DNA of 64,000 nt from Phascolarctos cinereus (GCF_002099425.1 NW_018343964.1:1040501-1104500), one strand, 5' to 3'. Counted from the first letter of the stretch, positions 21,005 to 32,248 are shown. The notes: generated from the letters alone by a model not told the origin. Made by a program: numbers and translations.

Positions 21005-21175
21005 TAAGAATCATTCTCAACTCTTTGTTCTCTCTCAATACCCACCTTCCATCCAATCATTTGTTAAGTCCTGCTGATTCTGTGTTCTCCACTTTTTTAA
21101 CATCCAATTCCTTTTATTCATTCATACAACCATGACTATCTCAGGTCCTAATAAATCTTACATTGACAACTACTC
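21005..21175 (+). mobile_element. L2 fragment, left of nested SINE
   Basis: AATCATTTGTTAAGTCCTGC-TGATTCTG resembles the L2 segment encoding the end of ORF2. The L2 resumes at 21440 on the other side of a SINE. Confidence 0.55.
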
Positions 21176-21434
21176 TTTTTTATTGTTCAATTGTTTCACT
21201 CATGTCCAATTCTTCATGACCCCATTTCAGGTTTTCTTGGCCAAGATAATGGAGTGGTTCGCCATTTCTTTCTCCAGCTGAATTTATATAAAAGGAAACT
21301 GAGGCAAATCAGATTAAGTGACTTGCCCAGGGTCACTCAGCTAGTAAGTGTTTGAAGCCAGATTTGGACTAAGGAAAATGAATGTTCCTGACTCCAGACC
21401 ATGCATTCTAACCACTGTACCACCTACCTGTCTC
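21176..21434 (-). mobile_element. Marsupial SINE with RTE tail, nested in L2
   Basis: Plus-strand reading starts at the tail (TTTATTGTTCAATTGTTTCA), passes AGTGGTTCGCCATTTCTTTC and TGCCCAGGGTCACTCAGCTA, and ends at CACTGTACCACCTACCTG. The flanks TTGACAACTAC and CTGACAATTCT look like a diverged target duplication. Confidence 0.88.
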
Positions 21435-21439
21435 TGCTG

Positions 21440-21662
21440 ACAATTCTAATATCCCCTTAATTCATTTCTGTTCTTTCTCTCCCCTCTCCAATCCATCTTC
21501 CTCACAACTACCAAACTTTGATTTCAAAACCATAGTGATTTTTATAAATTGCTCCTCTATACTCAGGCACCTGTCTTTAAGACAGATTGAGCTACTTAAT
21601 GCTTCCAATAGATGACAATCCATTTCCTGGCTCCATGATTTTATACAAGCTATCCTACATGA
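21440..21662 (+). mobile_element. L2 fragment, right of nested SINE
   Basis: CCCTCTCCAATCCATCTTCC then CCAAACTTTGATTTC resembles the L2 stretch that precedes CAGCTGCCAAAGTGATTTTC in other copies here. Confidence 0.55.
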
Positions 21663-21664
21663 AT

Positions 21665-22143
21665 TGACTATTCCTTCTCACTACTATTTCTTGGGATTTC
21701 AAGACATACTAAGTGCAGTCTTTAACATAAAAATAATAGCTAATATTTATATATTACTCTGTTATAAGTACATTATGATTATTACCATATTTTATGCTTA
21801 GAGTAATCCTAGAAAGTATCATGGACCTTTTCAAAGGAGTATTCTATTTTCAGAACAGTCCTGTCACTACCATCATGTGGCCCAAAATGCATTCTTCTAA
21901 AGACAGGAACATCTTCACTTGAAATGGCCAAGGCCAACTAATTAACTATAGACCTGACTATTATATTTCTTCAGTAGTGTAAAGACAATTACATTAATTG
22001 GGAATTCTAGAATCAAATTAACTCATTATCAAAAGAAACTATACTGGGGTCGGATGTAGAAAAATAAGAGATATTATGTAAGATTAGTCACAATTCCTAG
22101 CTCCAAACTAGGCAGAACATAGTGCAGCACAGGCTCCCTGGAG
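21665..22143. other. Unassigned AT-rich DNA
   Basis: No recognisable repeat or gene. Confidence 0.5.
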
Positions 22144-23284
22144 CAGCAGTTCTCAAACTTTTTGGTTTCAGTGATGTACACTTAAAATTTGTCAAGGACT
22201 CTACAGAACTTTTGCTTATTTAGGTTATAGCTGTCAATATTTACTGTATTAGAAATTAAAACTGATAAATGTTAAAATATTTATTCACTAAAGATAACAA
22301 TAATAAACCTTTACATGTTAACATAAATAATATATTTTATGAAAAATAACTCTTCAAAAACAAAAAAAGATGTAATGAGATGAGAGACTTTGTTTTACAT
22401 TTGTGCAAATATAATATCTAGATTAATAAAAAGATAACTAGATTCTCGTATCTGCCTCTGCATTTAATCATTCAATCACAATATTTTGTTTTAAATATAT
22501 GAAAAAAATATGGCCTCATATAGAACTATTGTTGGAAAATGGAAAGCATTTTAATAGCCTACACAGATAATTCTTAACATTCTTCTTTGATACTACTTTT
22601 AAATTTGAACAGTAGAAGTTTAAAAGTTAGTTGCAATAAGGAATGTGAAACAATCCCAACAAACTCACTGCACACTGTTACGTTAAAATACACTGATCTA
22701 TCTTGCAATTTCAATGGATCTTTTCCCCATGTAATATCATGTAATGGTGATTCATTGACTTATTCAGATTTTTCACTACATTTGATTATAAAATATTAAA
22801 AAGTTATGTTTGTTAATATCACCGTTCTCACAAGAAGAAAATCTAAGCATCAGGAAGTTGTCATACTCCTAGTAGCAGAAACAATTTTTAAAGTTCTATT
22901 TTTTGCTTGAAAGTTTGAATTTTATCATTGGCAACTTATATTGGCAAGATTTCAGCAGTTCATTTTCAAGAAAATATTTACTAAATAAGTAAATCTGAAT
23001 AATCATAGTTTTTCAGTCATTTTTTTCATGGAAAAATGATTTTCCATGAAAAAAATGGCATGTTCACCTGTAGTGAAACCATCATATAAGTTCTTGACCT
23101 CAAGACAACCATTATAGCTAGATATGTACCAGCAATGCTTCAAGCATGCTTCTAATTTCCTCACATAGAAGATTTTAAAAGGCTTTTTCGAGGGTCAAGA
23201 TGTCATAAAATTAATGGGTTTATTGCTTTGTCAAGTTTATTCTTGAAAGAAATTGACATTAAAAAACTCAATCTAGCAATATTT
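22144..23284 (-). mobile_element. hAT (Charlie/Zaphod-type) DNA transposon, first part
   Basis: Begins at the hAT-like terminus CAGCAGTTCTCAAACTTTTT and follows, from memory, a mammal-wide hAT consensus: ATTAGAAATTAAAACTGATA, CCTTTACATGTTAACATAAA, TTCAATGGATCTTTTCCCCA. Transposase lies on the minus strand (see the second part), hence the strand given. An L2 splits the element at about 23285; the remainder is at 23931-24420. Confidence 0.75.
23018..23057. repeat. Perfect 18-bp inverted repeat with 4-nt loop
   Basis: Arms 23018-23035 and 23040-23057 are exact reverse complements (CATTTTTTTCATGGAAAA). The loop is ATGA. It lies inside the hAT element. It could form a cruciform or RNA hairpin. 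Confidence 0.95.
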
Positions 23285-23930
23285 TTTATTTACCTACTAT
23301 GTGCTGGGGACTGTATTAAGCACTGGAGATAAAAAAAAAAGAGAGGCAAACGTCATTCTCTGCCCTCAAGGAGCTTACAACCTAATGGGGAAGTCAACAT
23401 GGAAATAAATATATACAAAGCAAGATATATTTGGGATAAATAGAAAATGATTAACAGAGGGAAGGCACTGGAATTAAGAGGGATGAGGAAGGCTTCCTTC
23501 CTATAGAAGATGTGATTTTAGATAGGGCTTGAAGGAAGCCAGGAGGTCAGTAGTAAGAGTGGAGGAGGAAGATTGCTTCAACATGAGCCAGAGAGAATGC
23601 CTTTGAATGAACTTGAGCACTGGAATACCTTGTTTCTGCAACAGCTAGCAGGCCAATTGACATTGGATCAAAAAAAGATGTGGCAGAGATTAAGTTGTAA
23701 GATAACTTGAAAGGTAGCAAGGGGCTTGGTTACAAAGGACTTTGTATACTAAACAAAGAATTTTGTATTTGCTCCTAGCGGCAACAGGAAGCCACTGTAA
23801 TTTATTGGGGGTGGGGGTGGGGGGGGACTAGTAACGTGACATGATTGGACCTGTGCTTTAGGAAAATCACTTTAGTGGAGGTGAATGGCAGAAAAGAATA
23901 CAATGACTACAGGTATCATTTTGTACCACT
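23285..23930 (-). mobile_element. L2 3' region inserted in the hAT element
   Basis: Reverse L2: TACCTACTATGTGCTGGGGA, CCCTCAAGGAGCTTACAACC, GGAAGGCTTCCTTCCTATAG, then further 5' parts GAAGCCACTGTAATTTATTG and ACATGATTGGACCTGTGCTT. About 645 bp. A G-rich run (GGGGGTGGGGGTGGGGGGGG-like) at 23807-23826 is not part of the consensus. The hAT continues on both sides, so the L2 is younger. Confidence 0.82.
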
Positions 23931-24420
23931 ACTTTAATTCCTGCTAAGGTTCCAGGAGTTTTTCCCACCATTGCTCTTGCATAATTAGTGCAAATGTCAA
24001 GCAAGTTGTTCCAAGATAAAGAACAGAATTCAAAAAAAGTTATTCAACACTTTAATCATTTTGCTACCATTTGCATTTTTTATCTAGTTGTCATAGAACA
24101 GATCTCTGATAATTATTTGGTGCTGATATTTGGTACTGTGTTTGGTACTGAAGAAATACAAGTAAAACAAGTTCAGCCACATCTATAGCTTCATCCACTT
24201 GTAAGGCAAAATTATAATTCTGCAAATAAGATTGTTACCTCAGTTTTCATGTTTACAGATAAATCTTTATTCCACTGGTTATTTAGCCTCTGGAAAACTC
24301 CATTTCACAGTCATGATAGAATATGAATAAAAAAAATACTGTCTTAGTATTATTATAAAAAGTTTTGACCTCATGCCTCCTCCCAAATAAAGGTCTCTGG
24401 AATCCTCCAACCATTCTTCA
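23931..24420 (-). pseudogene. hAT transposon, second part, with transposase remnant
   Basis: The minus-strand translation over about 23900-24026 reads SWNNLLDICTNYARAM then VGKTPGTLAGIKVVVQN. This aligns with the conserved hAT transposase block written CTDGAPAMVGK-GV-ARIK, in which the acidic residue of TDG is an asparagine here. Transposase of this family cuts and joins the element's ends in the nucleus. The rest of the frame is closed by stops. The 3' end near 24330-24420 keeps TTTTGACCTCATGC and GGTCTCTGG blocks, but its terminal repeat is too diverged to pair with the left end. Confidence 0.7.
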
Positions 24421-24825
24421 AAAACTTCTACCTTAGAAAATTTCTCTCCCTCCACCACAGTAAATTAAGCTGATCCCTTAAGAAGATACCTAAGTGTCAT
24501 ATAAGGAGATTTGGGGCAGCTAAGTAGGCTATGTAGAAAAGAAATGCATATTTTAAAAGTCAAACAGGAAGAATACTTCACTGACCTGGGAAAACAGTAA
24601 ATGACAATAATACCTATATATCCTGAAATTTAAAATATGTGTGTGTTTCATACATCAAGAAGAATAAAGGCAATTGTTTTAGTATGATTTCTCACCACCC
24701 CTCTTCTATTCTCTCTATTTTTTAGAGTTGAACCTATAGTACCTCAACTTTTTTTCTGCCTAAATAGTATCTCCAACACAGCTCAGGAAGAATAGTAACA
24801 GAATCCAGGGGGGAAATATATAAAT

Positions 24826-24828
24826 ATG

Positions 24829-24886
<58 letters not shown>
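24826..24886. repeat. (TG)n microsatellite
   Basis: About 60 bp of TG with one early C interruption (TGCG). Likely polymorphic; alternating purine-pyrimidine that can adopt Z-DNA. Confidence 0.97.
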
Positions 24887-24888
<2 letters not shown>

Positions 24889-25125
24889 GTTTGTTGTTTC
24901 ATATTCCCACAGGTACTTTCACTGTATGTTACATCCCCCTTCTACATGCTCAACATTCTATTTGTGTACACATTTTCTCCTCAATATCCTATCTGTGTAC
25001 ACATTTGTTTTCTCCATTTCATGAACCTTCATCCTATTCATCTCTACTTTTGTGTATCTTCTCTGACTGTGTTAAAGTCAAAGTTCTTTATGCAAAATAA
25101 TTATGTGATTGAACTCTCATTTTGC

Positions 25126-25150
25126 ATATATATATATATATATATATATC
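25126..25150. repeat. (TA)n microsatellite
   Basis: About 12 perfect TA units. Confidence 0.95.
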
Positions 25151-25365
25151 TGAAAATGAAATTTCTCCAATATGATCAATGTATATTTTAATTCTGTTGG
25201 CCTAATAATTTTGTACTCCTGTTCTCAAAGAAAGATTTGTGAGCCTGTGATTTTGATGGGTACAATATTCCAAGAAGCAAAGTTGATGAAGCTAATAAAA
25301 GATTACAAAGTCACAAGATTACATCTCAGAAAATTTGTTGACAAAAAATAAAATTGCCAAGAATT

Positions 25366-25452
25366 TATTTAGTACCTACTTCATTCCAGGCACTGGAGAT
25401 ACAGAGAGGAAAATTTTTAAAAAGTATTTTCCTCTAAGGAGCTTATGTTTCC
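25366..25452 (-). mobile_element. L2 3'-end fragment, reverse
   Basis: TTTAGTACCTACTTCATTCC-AGGCACTGG, then CTCTAAGGAGCTTATG; the standard reverse L2 terminus. Confidence 0.72.
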
Positions 25453-25838
25453 CTGAGAAATCTCACTAAACTGTACCTTCAACAATTCAATCCAGTAAAT
25501 CTTATCATGCAAGTTGTCTTTCTAGGCACAGAGAAACAGAGGCCAAGAAAAGACAAGAATATTTCAATCGTTAAAAAAAAAAAGTTTGCCATATACTAAT
25601 AGCCACACAGTGTAGACAGATTTGTTCCTGATTAAGGAAACAGTATGGATGACTTGGAGACTTCCACATCTTAAGGTCATTCAAAAATACAGGAAGGCAG
25701 GTTTAACATCACACACCAAACCTGAAAACAAGGCTAGTATGAGTAGCAAATTGAGTTAATTGTATATGAACTTTTCCTACAAATTTTGTATTTTTTAAAA
25801 AACCTGGGGACTTGAATTTGACTTTTTGCTTGAGCATT
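25453..25838. other. Unassigned AT-rich DNA
   Basis: No feature recognised. Confidence 0.5.
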
Positions 25839-25839
25839 G

Positions 25840-26098
25840 AAAAAAGGTACAGGGAATTGAGAGCTAAACCTAGAGTCAAGAAGACCAGAGGTCAAATCTG
25901 GTCTCACACAATTAATACTTGTGTGATTCTGGGTTAAGTCCCTTGACCTTTGTTTACCTCAGTTTTCTTATCTGTAAAATGGAGACAATAACAACTACCT
26001 TTCAGTGTTGTCCAAGTATAAAACAAAATATTATTTAAAAGACACTTTGTAAAAATTAAAACACTATATAAAAGCTAGATGTTGTTGTTGTTGTTGTT
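25840..26098 (+). mobile_element. tRNA-derived SINE, MIR-like tail type
   Basis: AAGAAGACCAGAGGTCAAAT in the head, TTACCTCAGTTTTCTTATCT in the core, AAAGACACTTTGTAAAAATT and a terminal (GTT)n from 26082. A MIR-like tail replaces the RTE-like tail of other copies. Confidence 0.82.
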
Positions 26099-26099
26099 A

Positions 26100-26988
26100 C
26101 AACTGCATTTCTTACCATCTCCCTTCCTTATGCATCTCCCTCTTGCTCCTCTTTGTTTGTTATTTTATATTGGTTATCTATTTTTCAAACTTCTGTCTTC
26201 CTTCTATTACCATCCCTGAATGAATGGTGATGTTACTATTATGGACTGAACCACCAGATTTGGCTGACCTATCACTGCAGTTCACACCATAGAAGGATTT
26301 TATCCTAAACCTTAACTTGATACATGACCTGGTCCCACCTTTCACTTTGCCTAAGAATAGCATAACTAATTTCAACACATACCTTTGACTCCTAAATCAC
26401 TGTTGTTATCTTTAAAATATTATTACATTTCAGTATTTTCAACAAATTCCCTAGAACACAGATTTATGGCTGGCAAAGAAAAAAGAAAAAGAACATCACC
26501 CCATAAGAATATGTAAATATTTGGTTAATTTCAAAGGAGATTGCCTTCTTACTAAATAATGGTATACTATTGTTGTATACTCTTTCTTCCTAAGACAAAA
26601 TAGCTTTGTTCTTAAACAAGGTGACAGATAATAATCACTCAAAAGGGATGCCAACACTCAGGGCAAAGAAAAGAGAATATTCTATAGAATCAGGTCATAT
26701 AAAATGCTATTATAACCACTATAAAATTCATGTTTTCAAAAGACATTTTTTGTTCCAAAATGTTTTTCTTCCAACTAAAAAAGTTTATTTTTTTCATCTT
26801 CATCACTGGCAGCATTATAACTCATTCAAATATATTGAAGCATAAATGTTAAAGCTATTAAGTTATTCATAAATCACTTTCAGGCATAGTCATAAATTTT
26901 AATTTCCTGACTTTACCAGAAGGAAAACATTTCTACTGAAAGATCATAGTCATTTTGTGTTTTAAAACTTGTTTAATGACCCAATAGT
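26100..26988. other. Unassigned AT-rich DNA
   Basis: No gene or repeat named; chance frames of 66-79 codons only. Confidence 0.5.
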
Positions 26989-26989
26989 T

Positions 26990-27945
26990 AAATGTGTAAA
27001 TGGGTAAGGATGCAATTTTTTCTTAAAAAGGGTAAACCATAAGCAACCTTATTAAAATGCTCCAAATCACTTAAAATAAGAAAAATGCACCAAAAATAAC
27101 CCATCAGAGAAAAATGACAAATGTCAGAGAGACTATGGGAAGAAAGGCACACTATTGCACTGCAGGCCAAGTTGTGAACTGCTCCAATCAGTCAGAAATA
27201 AAATTTTGATCTATATCCCTCTTCCCAAGTCAATAAACTGTGTATACTTTACCCTAGCATTATCATTAGTTGACATTTACCAAAAAGAGGCCAAAGATAG
27301 TGGGAAAGTAGACAAATGCCAAAAAAAAAATATAACTGCACTTTTTATCATAAAAAAGAACTGGAAACAAAGTGGGAATCTATCAATTACGGAATGACTG
27401 AGCAAGTTTTAGTATATAGATGTAATAGAATACTTTTTCCATAAAAAAAAATTTTTTTTGAAAAGAAAGAATTAAGAGAAACCTTAGAACTCTCATACAT
27501 ACTGAAGCCCAATGAGGTAAACAGAACCAGGAGAATTCATGCAATGATAATAGCGTAAAGGAAAATTTTGAAAGATTTCAGAACTCTGATCAATGCAGTG
27601 ACCAATTATGGCTTTGGAAGATTGATGATGTTGCATATCCTCAACTCATTGCTGAGAAATGAAGAAACAGAGGTGCAGATTTAACATTTTTAGGCAAAGC
27701 CAATGTGTTCATTGGTTTTGCTTGATAACACATCTTTCTTATAAAGGAGAATGTCAGTTTTTGGAAGGGAGTTAGTGAGTGAAACAGAACAAAAGGAAGA
27801 AAAGAACATCAATGGAACATTGCAAAAATACACAAAAGAGAAATGAAGTTCAAAAGGACACACAGAGGACATTTTTGTTATTACCATTTTAAAGTTAATA
27901 TACAGAAAAATAAAATTATATTCTTATCTATACTTCTTTTATATT
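26990..27945 (+). mobile_element. L1 3' end (ORF2 C-terminus and 3' UTR)
   Basis: Sense L1, 5'-truncated. ORF2-end landmarks: TGCTCCAAATCACTTAAAAT, ATCAGAGAAAAATGACAAAT, GAATCTATCAATTACGGAAT, AACAGAACCAGGAGAATTCA. 3' UTR landmarks: AGAACTCTGATCAATGCAGT, AGGCAAAGCCAATGTGTTCA-TTGGTTTTGCTTG. It ends in A-rich sequence. All ORF2 frames are closed. Confidence 0.82.
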
Positions 27946-28177
27946 TCTTTTTTAATTAAAAGATTCATGTGTGTTTTGTTCATTAAGTTTATATTAAAAA
28001 GAAAGAGAATGGTTTGTTATTTTACTTCCTCCCAAACACTCAGTGCCATTCAAGCTAAACAACACAGGCCTTTGCCCTTATAATTTTGCATAAGTATTCA
28101 TTTAATTATTACATAGCTGGATGGATGAACCAGGGGAGGGAGGGGAGACAGACAGCAGAGACAGAGAGACAGAGAAT

Positions 28178-28227
<50 letters not shown>

Positions 28228-28488
28228 TTCTTGTATATGCTGAAGGGTGAGAATTGGAAGACAAGATACCTTTCTCTGCCAAAAAGATTACTATTATCAG
28301 ATGTTTATACAATATTTCAGTTTAATACATTTTTATTTAAGTATAGGATGATATTTGTAAAACATTTATCACAATATCTGCCACATGGCAGGTGCTTAGT
28401 AAATGTGTGCCCCTTTCCCTCCCTCTCTCTGTGAAAGACACTGAGGTTACAAAGACTAAAAATTTCTCAGGACTCAAGGTCCTAGCAT
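27946..28488. other. Unassigned DNA with a GA microsatellite
   Basis: Apart from the GA array, a short L2-like end (CATGGCAGGTGCTTAGTAAA) lies at 28384-28405. No other feature. Confidence 0.45.
28178..28223. repeat. (GA)n microsatellite
   Basis: About 23 GA units within a purine-rich stretch starting near 28125. Polypurine mirror sequence of this kind can form triplex DNA. Confidence 0.96.
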
Positions 28489-28489
28489 A

Positions 28490-28712
28490 ATAAAAGTGTC
28501 TGACATTTCCATGTTACTTATATTATTTAGCCCCCCAAGAATCTTATGAGATAGGTACTACTATTCCCATTGCACATGTGAGGAAACATCCTCAAACTTT
28601 AAGTGACATCAGATGTTCCCACAATTAGCTAGTGAGTTTCAAAAATAAGATTTTAATGCTGATCTTTTTGACAGCCAGAACATCATCTGCTTTACCATGT
28701 AGCCTCTTTCTT
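28490..28712 (-). mobile_element. MIR-type SINE
   Basis: ACTATTCCCATTGCACATGT, GAGGAAACATCCTC and CTTTACCATGTAGCC at the head end. Strongly diverged. Confidence 0.62.
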
Positions 28713-28741
28713 GCTTTTGTTCTATGGCAGAGGCCACGTGA

Positions 28742-28922
28742 TTGTTGATTTAAAGTTGGAAGGGACCTTATAAGTTATATAATTTAGCCCCTTCCCTTTA
28801 CATAGGAGGAAACAGTGTCCCAGAGAAGTTAAGTAATGTGCCCAAATTTGCATAAATAGAAGCAGCAGAGTCAAGATTCAAACCCACAAACACCAATCCC
28901 AAAGCTATAGTTGTAATGCACA
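28742..28922 (-). mobile_element. MIR3-type SINE
   Basis: AAAGTTGGAAGGGACCTTAT in the L3/CR1-like end, TTTACATAGGAGGAAACAGT, AAGTTAAGTAATGTGCCCAA, and AGATTCAAACCCACAAAC near the B-box position. Confidence 0.75.
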
Positions 28923-28956
28923 CAGAAAATTATAATTCAAGGTATTCTAGAGACAA

Positions 28957-29207
28957 GCAGCTGAGTTGCACAATGGTAGAATGCCAGCCAGGAATCAGGA
29001 CGACCTAAGTTCAAGTCCAGCCTCAGATATTTACTAGCTGTGTGACTACCGAGAAGTTATTTAATCCTGTTTGCATCAGTTTTCTCATCTGTAAAATGAG
29101 CTAGAGAAGGAAATGGCAAACCTCTCCATTATCTTTGCTACGAAAACCCCAAACAGGGTCACAAAGAGTTCAACACTACTAAAATGACTGAATGACAACA
29201 ATTATTA
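28957..29207 (+). mobile_element. Marsupial tRNA-derived SINE with RTE tail
   Basis: CAGCTGAGTTGCACAATGGT at the head, CTAAGTTCAAGTCCAGCCTC at the B box, GAGCTAGAGAAGGAAATGGC, and the tail GGGTCACAAAGAGTTCAACA with ACAACAATT. Full length. Confidence 0.92.
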
Positions 29208-29209
29208 AT

Positions 29210-30212
29210 ATATTAAGAACAATGAGACAATCAGGCAAAGTTTCACAGAAATTAACTCTGAGCTATTCCCTGAATGAAGACAATATTCTGAGAGACTGAA
29301 ATCAGAGTGCTTTCCATGAATAAGAAATATTTTTAAACCTTATAATGGGTCATAAAAGTACAAACAGATAATTTAGCATTAAACAAATGAAATCTAGTTT
29401 CATGTTTTATTGTTAACTGTTGAAAGCAGGTACAATTTTGATTAGAATTAGATTGGAAAACTGTCACAGCAGGTTTAAATCAATTGAGAGCAATATATTT
29501 TAGAACTTATTTCATCCAAAGAAAAAATGAACTGTATAAACACAATCACTACCTGATCTTGAAAATATTCTCATGAGGTCAAACAGTGGTATGCCTTTAT
29601 TTTCCAAATGTAATTAGACGTGGGCAATAAAACATGATGAACTTGAGAAACACAATTCTACACTCGATGCATTTTTCACTCATCTCCTTATTGTGTCCCT
29701 CACAGTAGACCCAAGGGAGAAAGTCATTTGGCTGATTCCTCAAACTTCAGTTTGCAAGAAAACAGAAAAGGGCAACAAAGAGCCAATGAGTCCATTGGAT
29801 TCCATTCAAAAGCAACCTTTCCACTAAAGATCTACTCTGTTAGTTCATTGTGGTGTAAAGTTGATTTTGGCTCTTTAAACGTTGTGTCAACAGAACACAA
29901 ATTCTACCACGTTAGAAAGTCTTTGAACATGAGGCTAATTACCACATGCCCTTTATTGAAGGATTAACCAACCTAAATTAAAAAAAAAAAAAGATTCACT
30001 TCCAAATTGCCAATAGGATGATGAATGCTTTCCCCAGAACAAATCTCAAAGACGGCCTTCAGAAACTTAAATAAATTGATATATGTATTGGCGAAGAGAC
30101 TGTAAAGCATTTTAGCATTTTAAAAAATCATGGTATAATTCATTTATTTAACAAATGCTGAATGACTAAGTACTATATCCAAAGCACTAAACATTTTGTT
30201 AGCTGCATCAAC
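29210..30212. other. Unassigned DNA
   Basis: About 1 kb with no repeat I can name. A 79-codon forward frame at 29728-29967 begins MADSSNFSLQENRKGQQRAN, but I recognise no domain and see no convincing exon structure. Confidence 0.45.
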
Positions 30213-30214
30213 CC

Positions 30215-30445
30215 TTTAAGTATTTTTTTTTAATTAATAGACATTAATTACCTCTACCTTCTTCTTCCCACCCCCATCAGCAAATAAAATCATCAAGGCA
30301 AAACAAATTCCACATTGGAGATGTGTGGTTCATTGTGCATATTTAATCCATCACATCTCTGTCAAGAGATGGAGAACATTCATCATTAGCAGTCCTGAAA
30401 CATAACTAATGCCAATGCTACTGACTATCTTAGTAGCAAAGGTAG
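30215..30445 (-). mobile_element. L1 3' UTR fragment
   Basis: Reverse complement of the marsupial L1 3' UTR: TTCCACATTGGAGATGTGTG, CATCACATCTCTGTCAAGAG, TCATTAGCAGTCCTGAAACA. It lies 70 bp from an L1 5' UTR in the same orientation, so the two may be one collapsed element. Confidence 0.65.
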
Positions 30446-30514
30446 AAAAGATTGTTTGCTTTTTCTCAGAAAGTTTCAGGAGTACATGAAAATGACGCAC
30501 ATTGAAAAGGCAAG

Positions 30515-31069
30515 GTTTTTACTTCTTTCCTGGACTGTGCTCTGGTCTATAAGGGACCACAAGCACTCTTTTCTGCCTTGAAACTGTGAGAAGGATTCTC
30601 TCTCATCACTGCCACAAGCTCCACCATGCCAATACTCCTCCTTGCCCCAGGATCAGCCACCCAGGGGCTGTTCCAGGACTGGGTCCAGACCTAGCTCCTC
30701 TCTCCCATGGTCTGACATACCTTTCCTAATGACCTTCTAAATTGTCTTTGTTGTTTGTGGGTTGAGAAGCCTGGAAGCCACCACAACTGCCCGTGATTCA
30801 GTCCCCTGAAGCCTGTTCCAGGTTTGCTGAGGCCCCATCTTTGCCCACGTGGCCATGCTGAACTGCATTCCTCTCCTACCCTGGCACAATAGACTTTTCC
30901 CATCAACCATCCATGTTGTCTTGGGCTGGGAATTTGTTTCACTCTATCTTCTTGTGGGTTCTGCTGCTTTAGAATTTATTTAGAACCATTTTTACAGGTA
31001 TTTGGAAGGGTCTGGGAGACAGCTCAAGCAAGTTACTGCTTTTATTCCACTATCTTGGATCCATCCCCT
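30515..31069 (-). mobile_element. L1 5' UTR fragment
   Basis: Matches the 5' UTR at 60020-60614: TCCTGGACTGTGCTCTGGTC, CCACAAGCACTCTTTTCTGC, GGGTTGAGAAGCCTGGAAGC, GTGGGTTCTGCTGCTTTAGA, and a 5' terminus CACTATCTTGGATCCATCCC. Only the 5' UTR is present. It carries the 83-codon open frame discussed for the copy at 3892-6319. Confidence 0.8.
30691..30942 (-). CDS. Open frame in L1 5' UTR, homologous to that at 3992-4522
   Basis: An 83-codon reverse frame beginning MKQIPSPRQHGWLMGKVYCA and continuing RVGEECSSAW. It matches RKPGWLIGKVYCARLEEKHSSAW-like residues in the 3992-4522 frame across about 30 positions and then diverges. Both lie in L1 5' UTRs. Shared ancestry of the DNA explains the match; only coding-type substitution would show that it was ever translated. 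Confidence 0.28.
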   Translation of the reverse strand: MKQIPSPRQHGWLMGKVYCARVGEECSSAWPRGQRWGLSKPGTGFRGLNHGQLWWLPGFSTHKQQRQFRRSLGKVCQTMGERS

Positions 31070-31071
31070 GT

Positions 31072-31948
31072 CCTCCTTTATTGATTCCTATTCTCCTCTT
31101 CTCCTGCAAGTCAAGTACTGTCACTTCTACATAGCGTATGCTCCAGCTATACAGGAAAACATTACTGAAGTTTAAGAAAATCATAATGTTTCTTGACTCT
31201 TTCACTTGTCTTTTTTTTTTTTAACTATAATTCTTGGTTTATTGGTAAAGTAGGTTTTCTTATCCAGGAATTATGTCATCCATCACTAATCCATCATTAT
31301 GTCAATGAAATTACAGGTCTAAGTCTGATCCCTATACCTATCCCAATTACATTTATTTCACACCACCATTACCAATATACCCAATCAACCATAAGTTCCA
31401 TTATGGCAAGGACCACATTTTAATGAACCATCACACTGCTTATGTGGAACAGGAAAGTACTTAATGAAGCTTATGGAAGTTGAAGTTGATCCTATGTTCT
31501 CATCACAGAACTCCAAATTAGAACCACATTTTTTTAATTCAAAGAAATATGAGCTAGTCAAAATCAAATACAGAACTAAAAGGTAAGTCAAGATGGATTT
31601 AGACACAGGGCTTAATACTCGAATAGCTAAAGTATAACTAGAGTCAAAGAGCTTTAACCTAAATGTCAACAGGAGTGTTTGTGTTACACATTTAATATCA
31701 TTCTTGCCCAAGTTATTCATGGAAAATATCATAATCCCTTAGTTAAGTACAGAGTTGAAATCAACACACATAAATCAGTAAAGGCATTTTCAAGATAGCA
31801 AAATGACCCAAACATATGGTTTTTGTTGGCAAGAGACTATTAAGCTTCAGCAAAATGAGCAAGCAGTATGTTCAGCTTTTGCCAAGGACATTGGGGGTAA
31901 TTAGTCTCATCCAACCTCCAGATTCTGGCCCACCATACATACACACAC

Positions 31949-31992
<44 letters not shown>

Positions 31993-32248
31993 TGTGTTTC
32001 CTTTTAGCACAGGAATTAGATAATGCATACATTTAAGTTCCCTTGGTTTAGCCAAAGTGCTACCTTTACTTCTGCCCTTGATCTATGCTTTGGAGGGCTT
32101 TGGGCACAACAATTGGTTCAGTGTGTTAAAAAAAAAATGTGGGGTTGGCCTGGCTTGTGGATAGCTTTGTACATTTATCGTACATAGCACACATGTGAAG
32201 AGGAGCATTTTACATGGATCTGTAGTTGGCCAGATAACAGACATCTCA
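31072..32248. other. Unassigned DNA with an AC microsatellite
   Basis: A weak L2-like stretch occurs at 31390-31470 (AGTTCCATTATGGCAAGGAC). Otherwise no gene or repeat is recognised. The 115-codon reverse frame at 31385-31732 shows no motif. Confidence 0.45.
31941..31989. repeat. (AC)n microsatellite
   Basis: AC units interrupted once by ATATAT. Total about 49 bp. Confidence 0.95.

Larger units (their letters stand above)
24421..25365. other. Unassigned DNA around microsatellites
   Basis: Apart from the TG and TA arrays listed separately, no recognisable element. The 121- and 90-codon forward frames at 24826-25191 are translations of the TG array and its T-rich flank, not genes. Confidence 0.5.

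Noticed and set aside
24826-25191. 121-codon frame rich in Val and Cys
   Set aside because: Translation of the TG microsatellite and its T-rich flank.
28109-28434. Arg-Glu repeat protein and Ser-Leu repeat protein
   Set aside because: Both are readings of the (GA)n array.
29728-29967. Possible host exon or small protein (79 codons)
   Set aside because: No domain, no convincing splice borders and no neighbouring exons; length is within chance expectation for this window.
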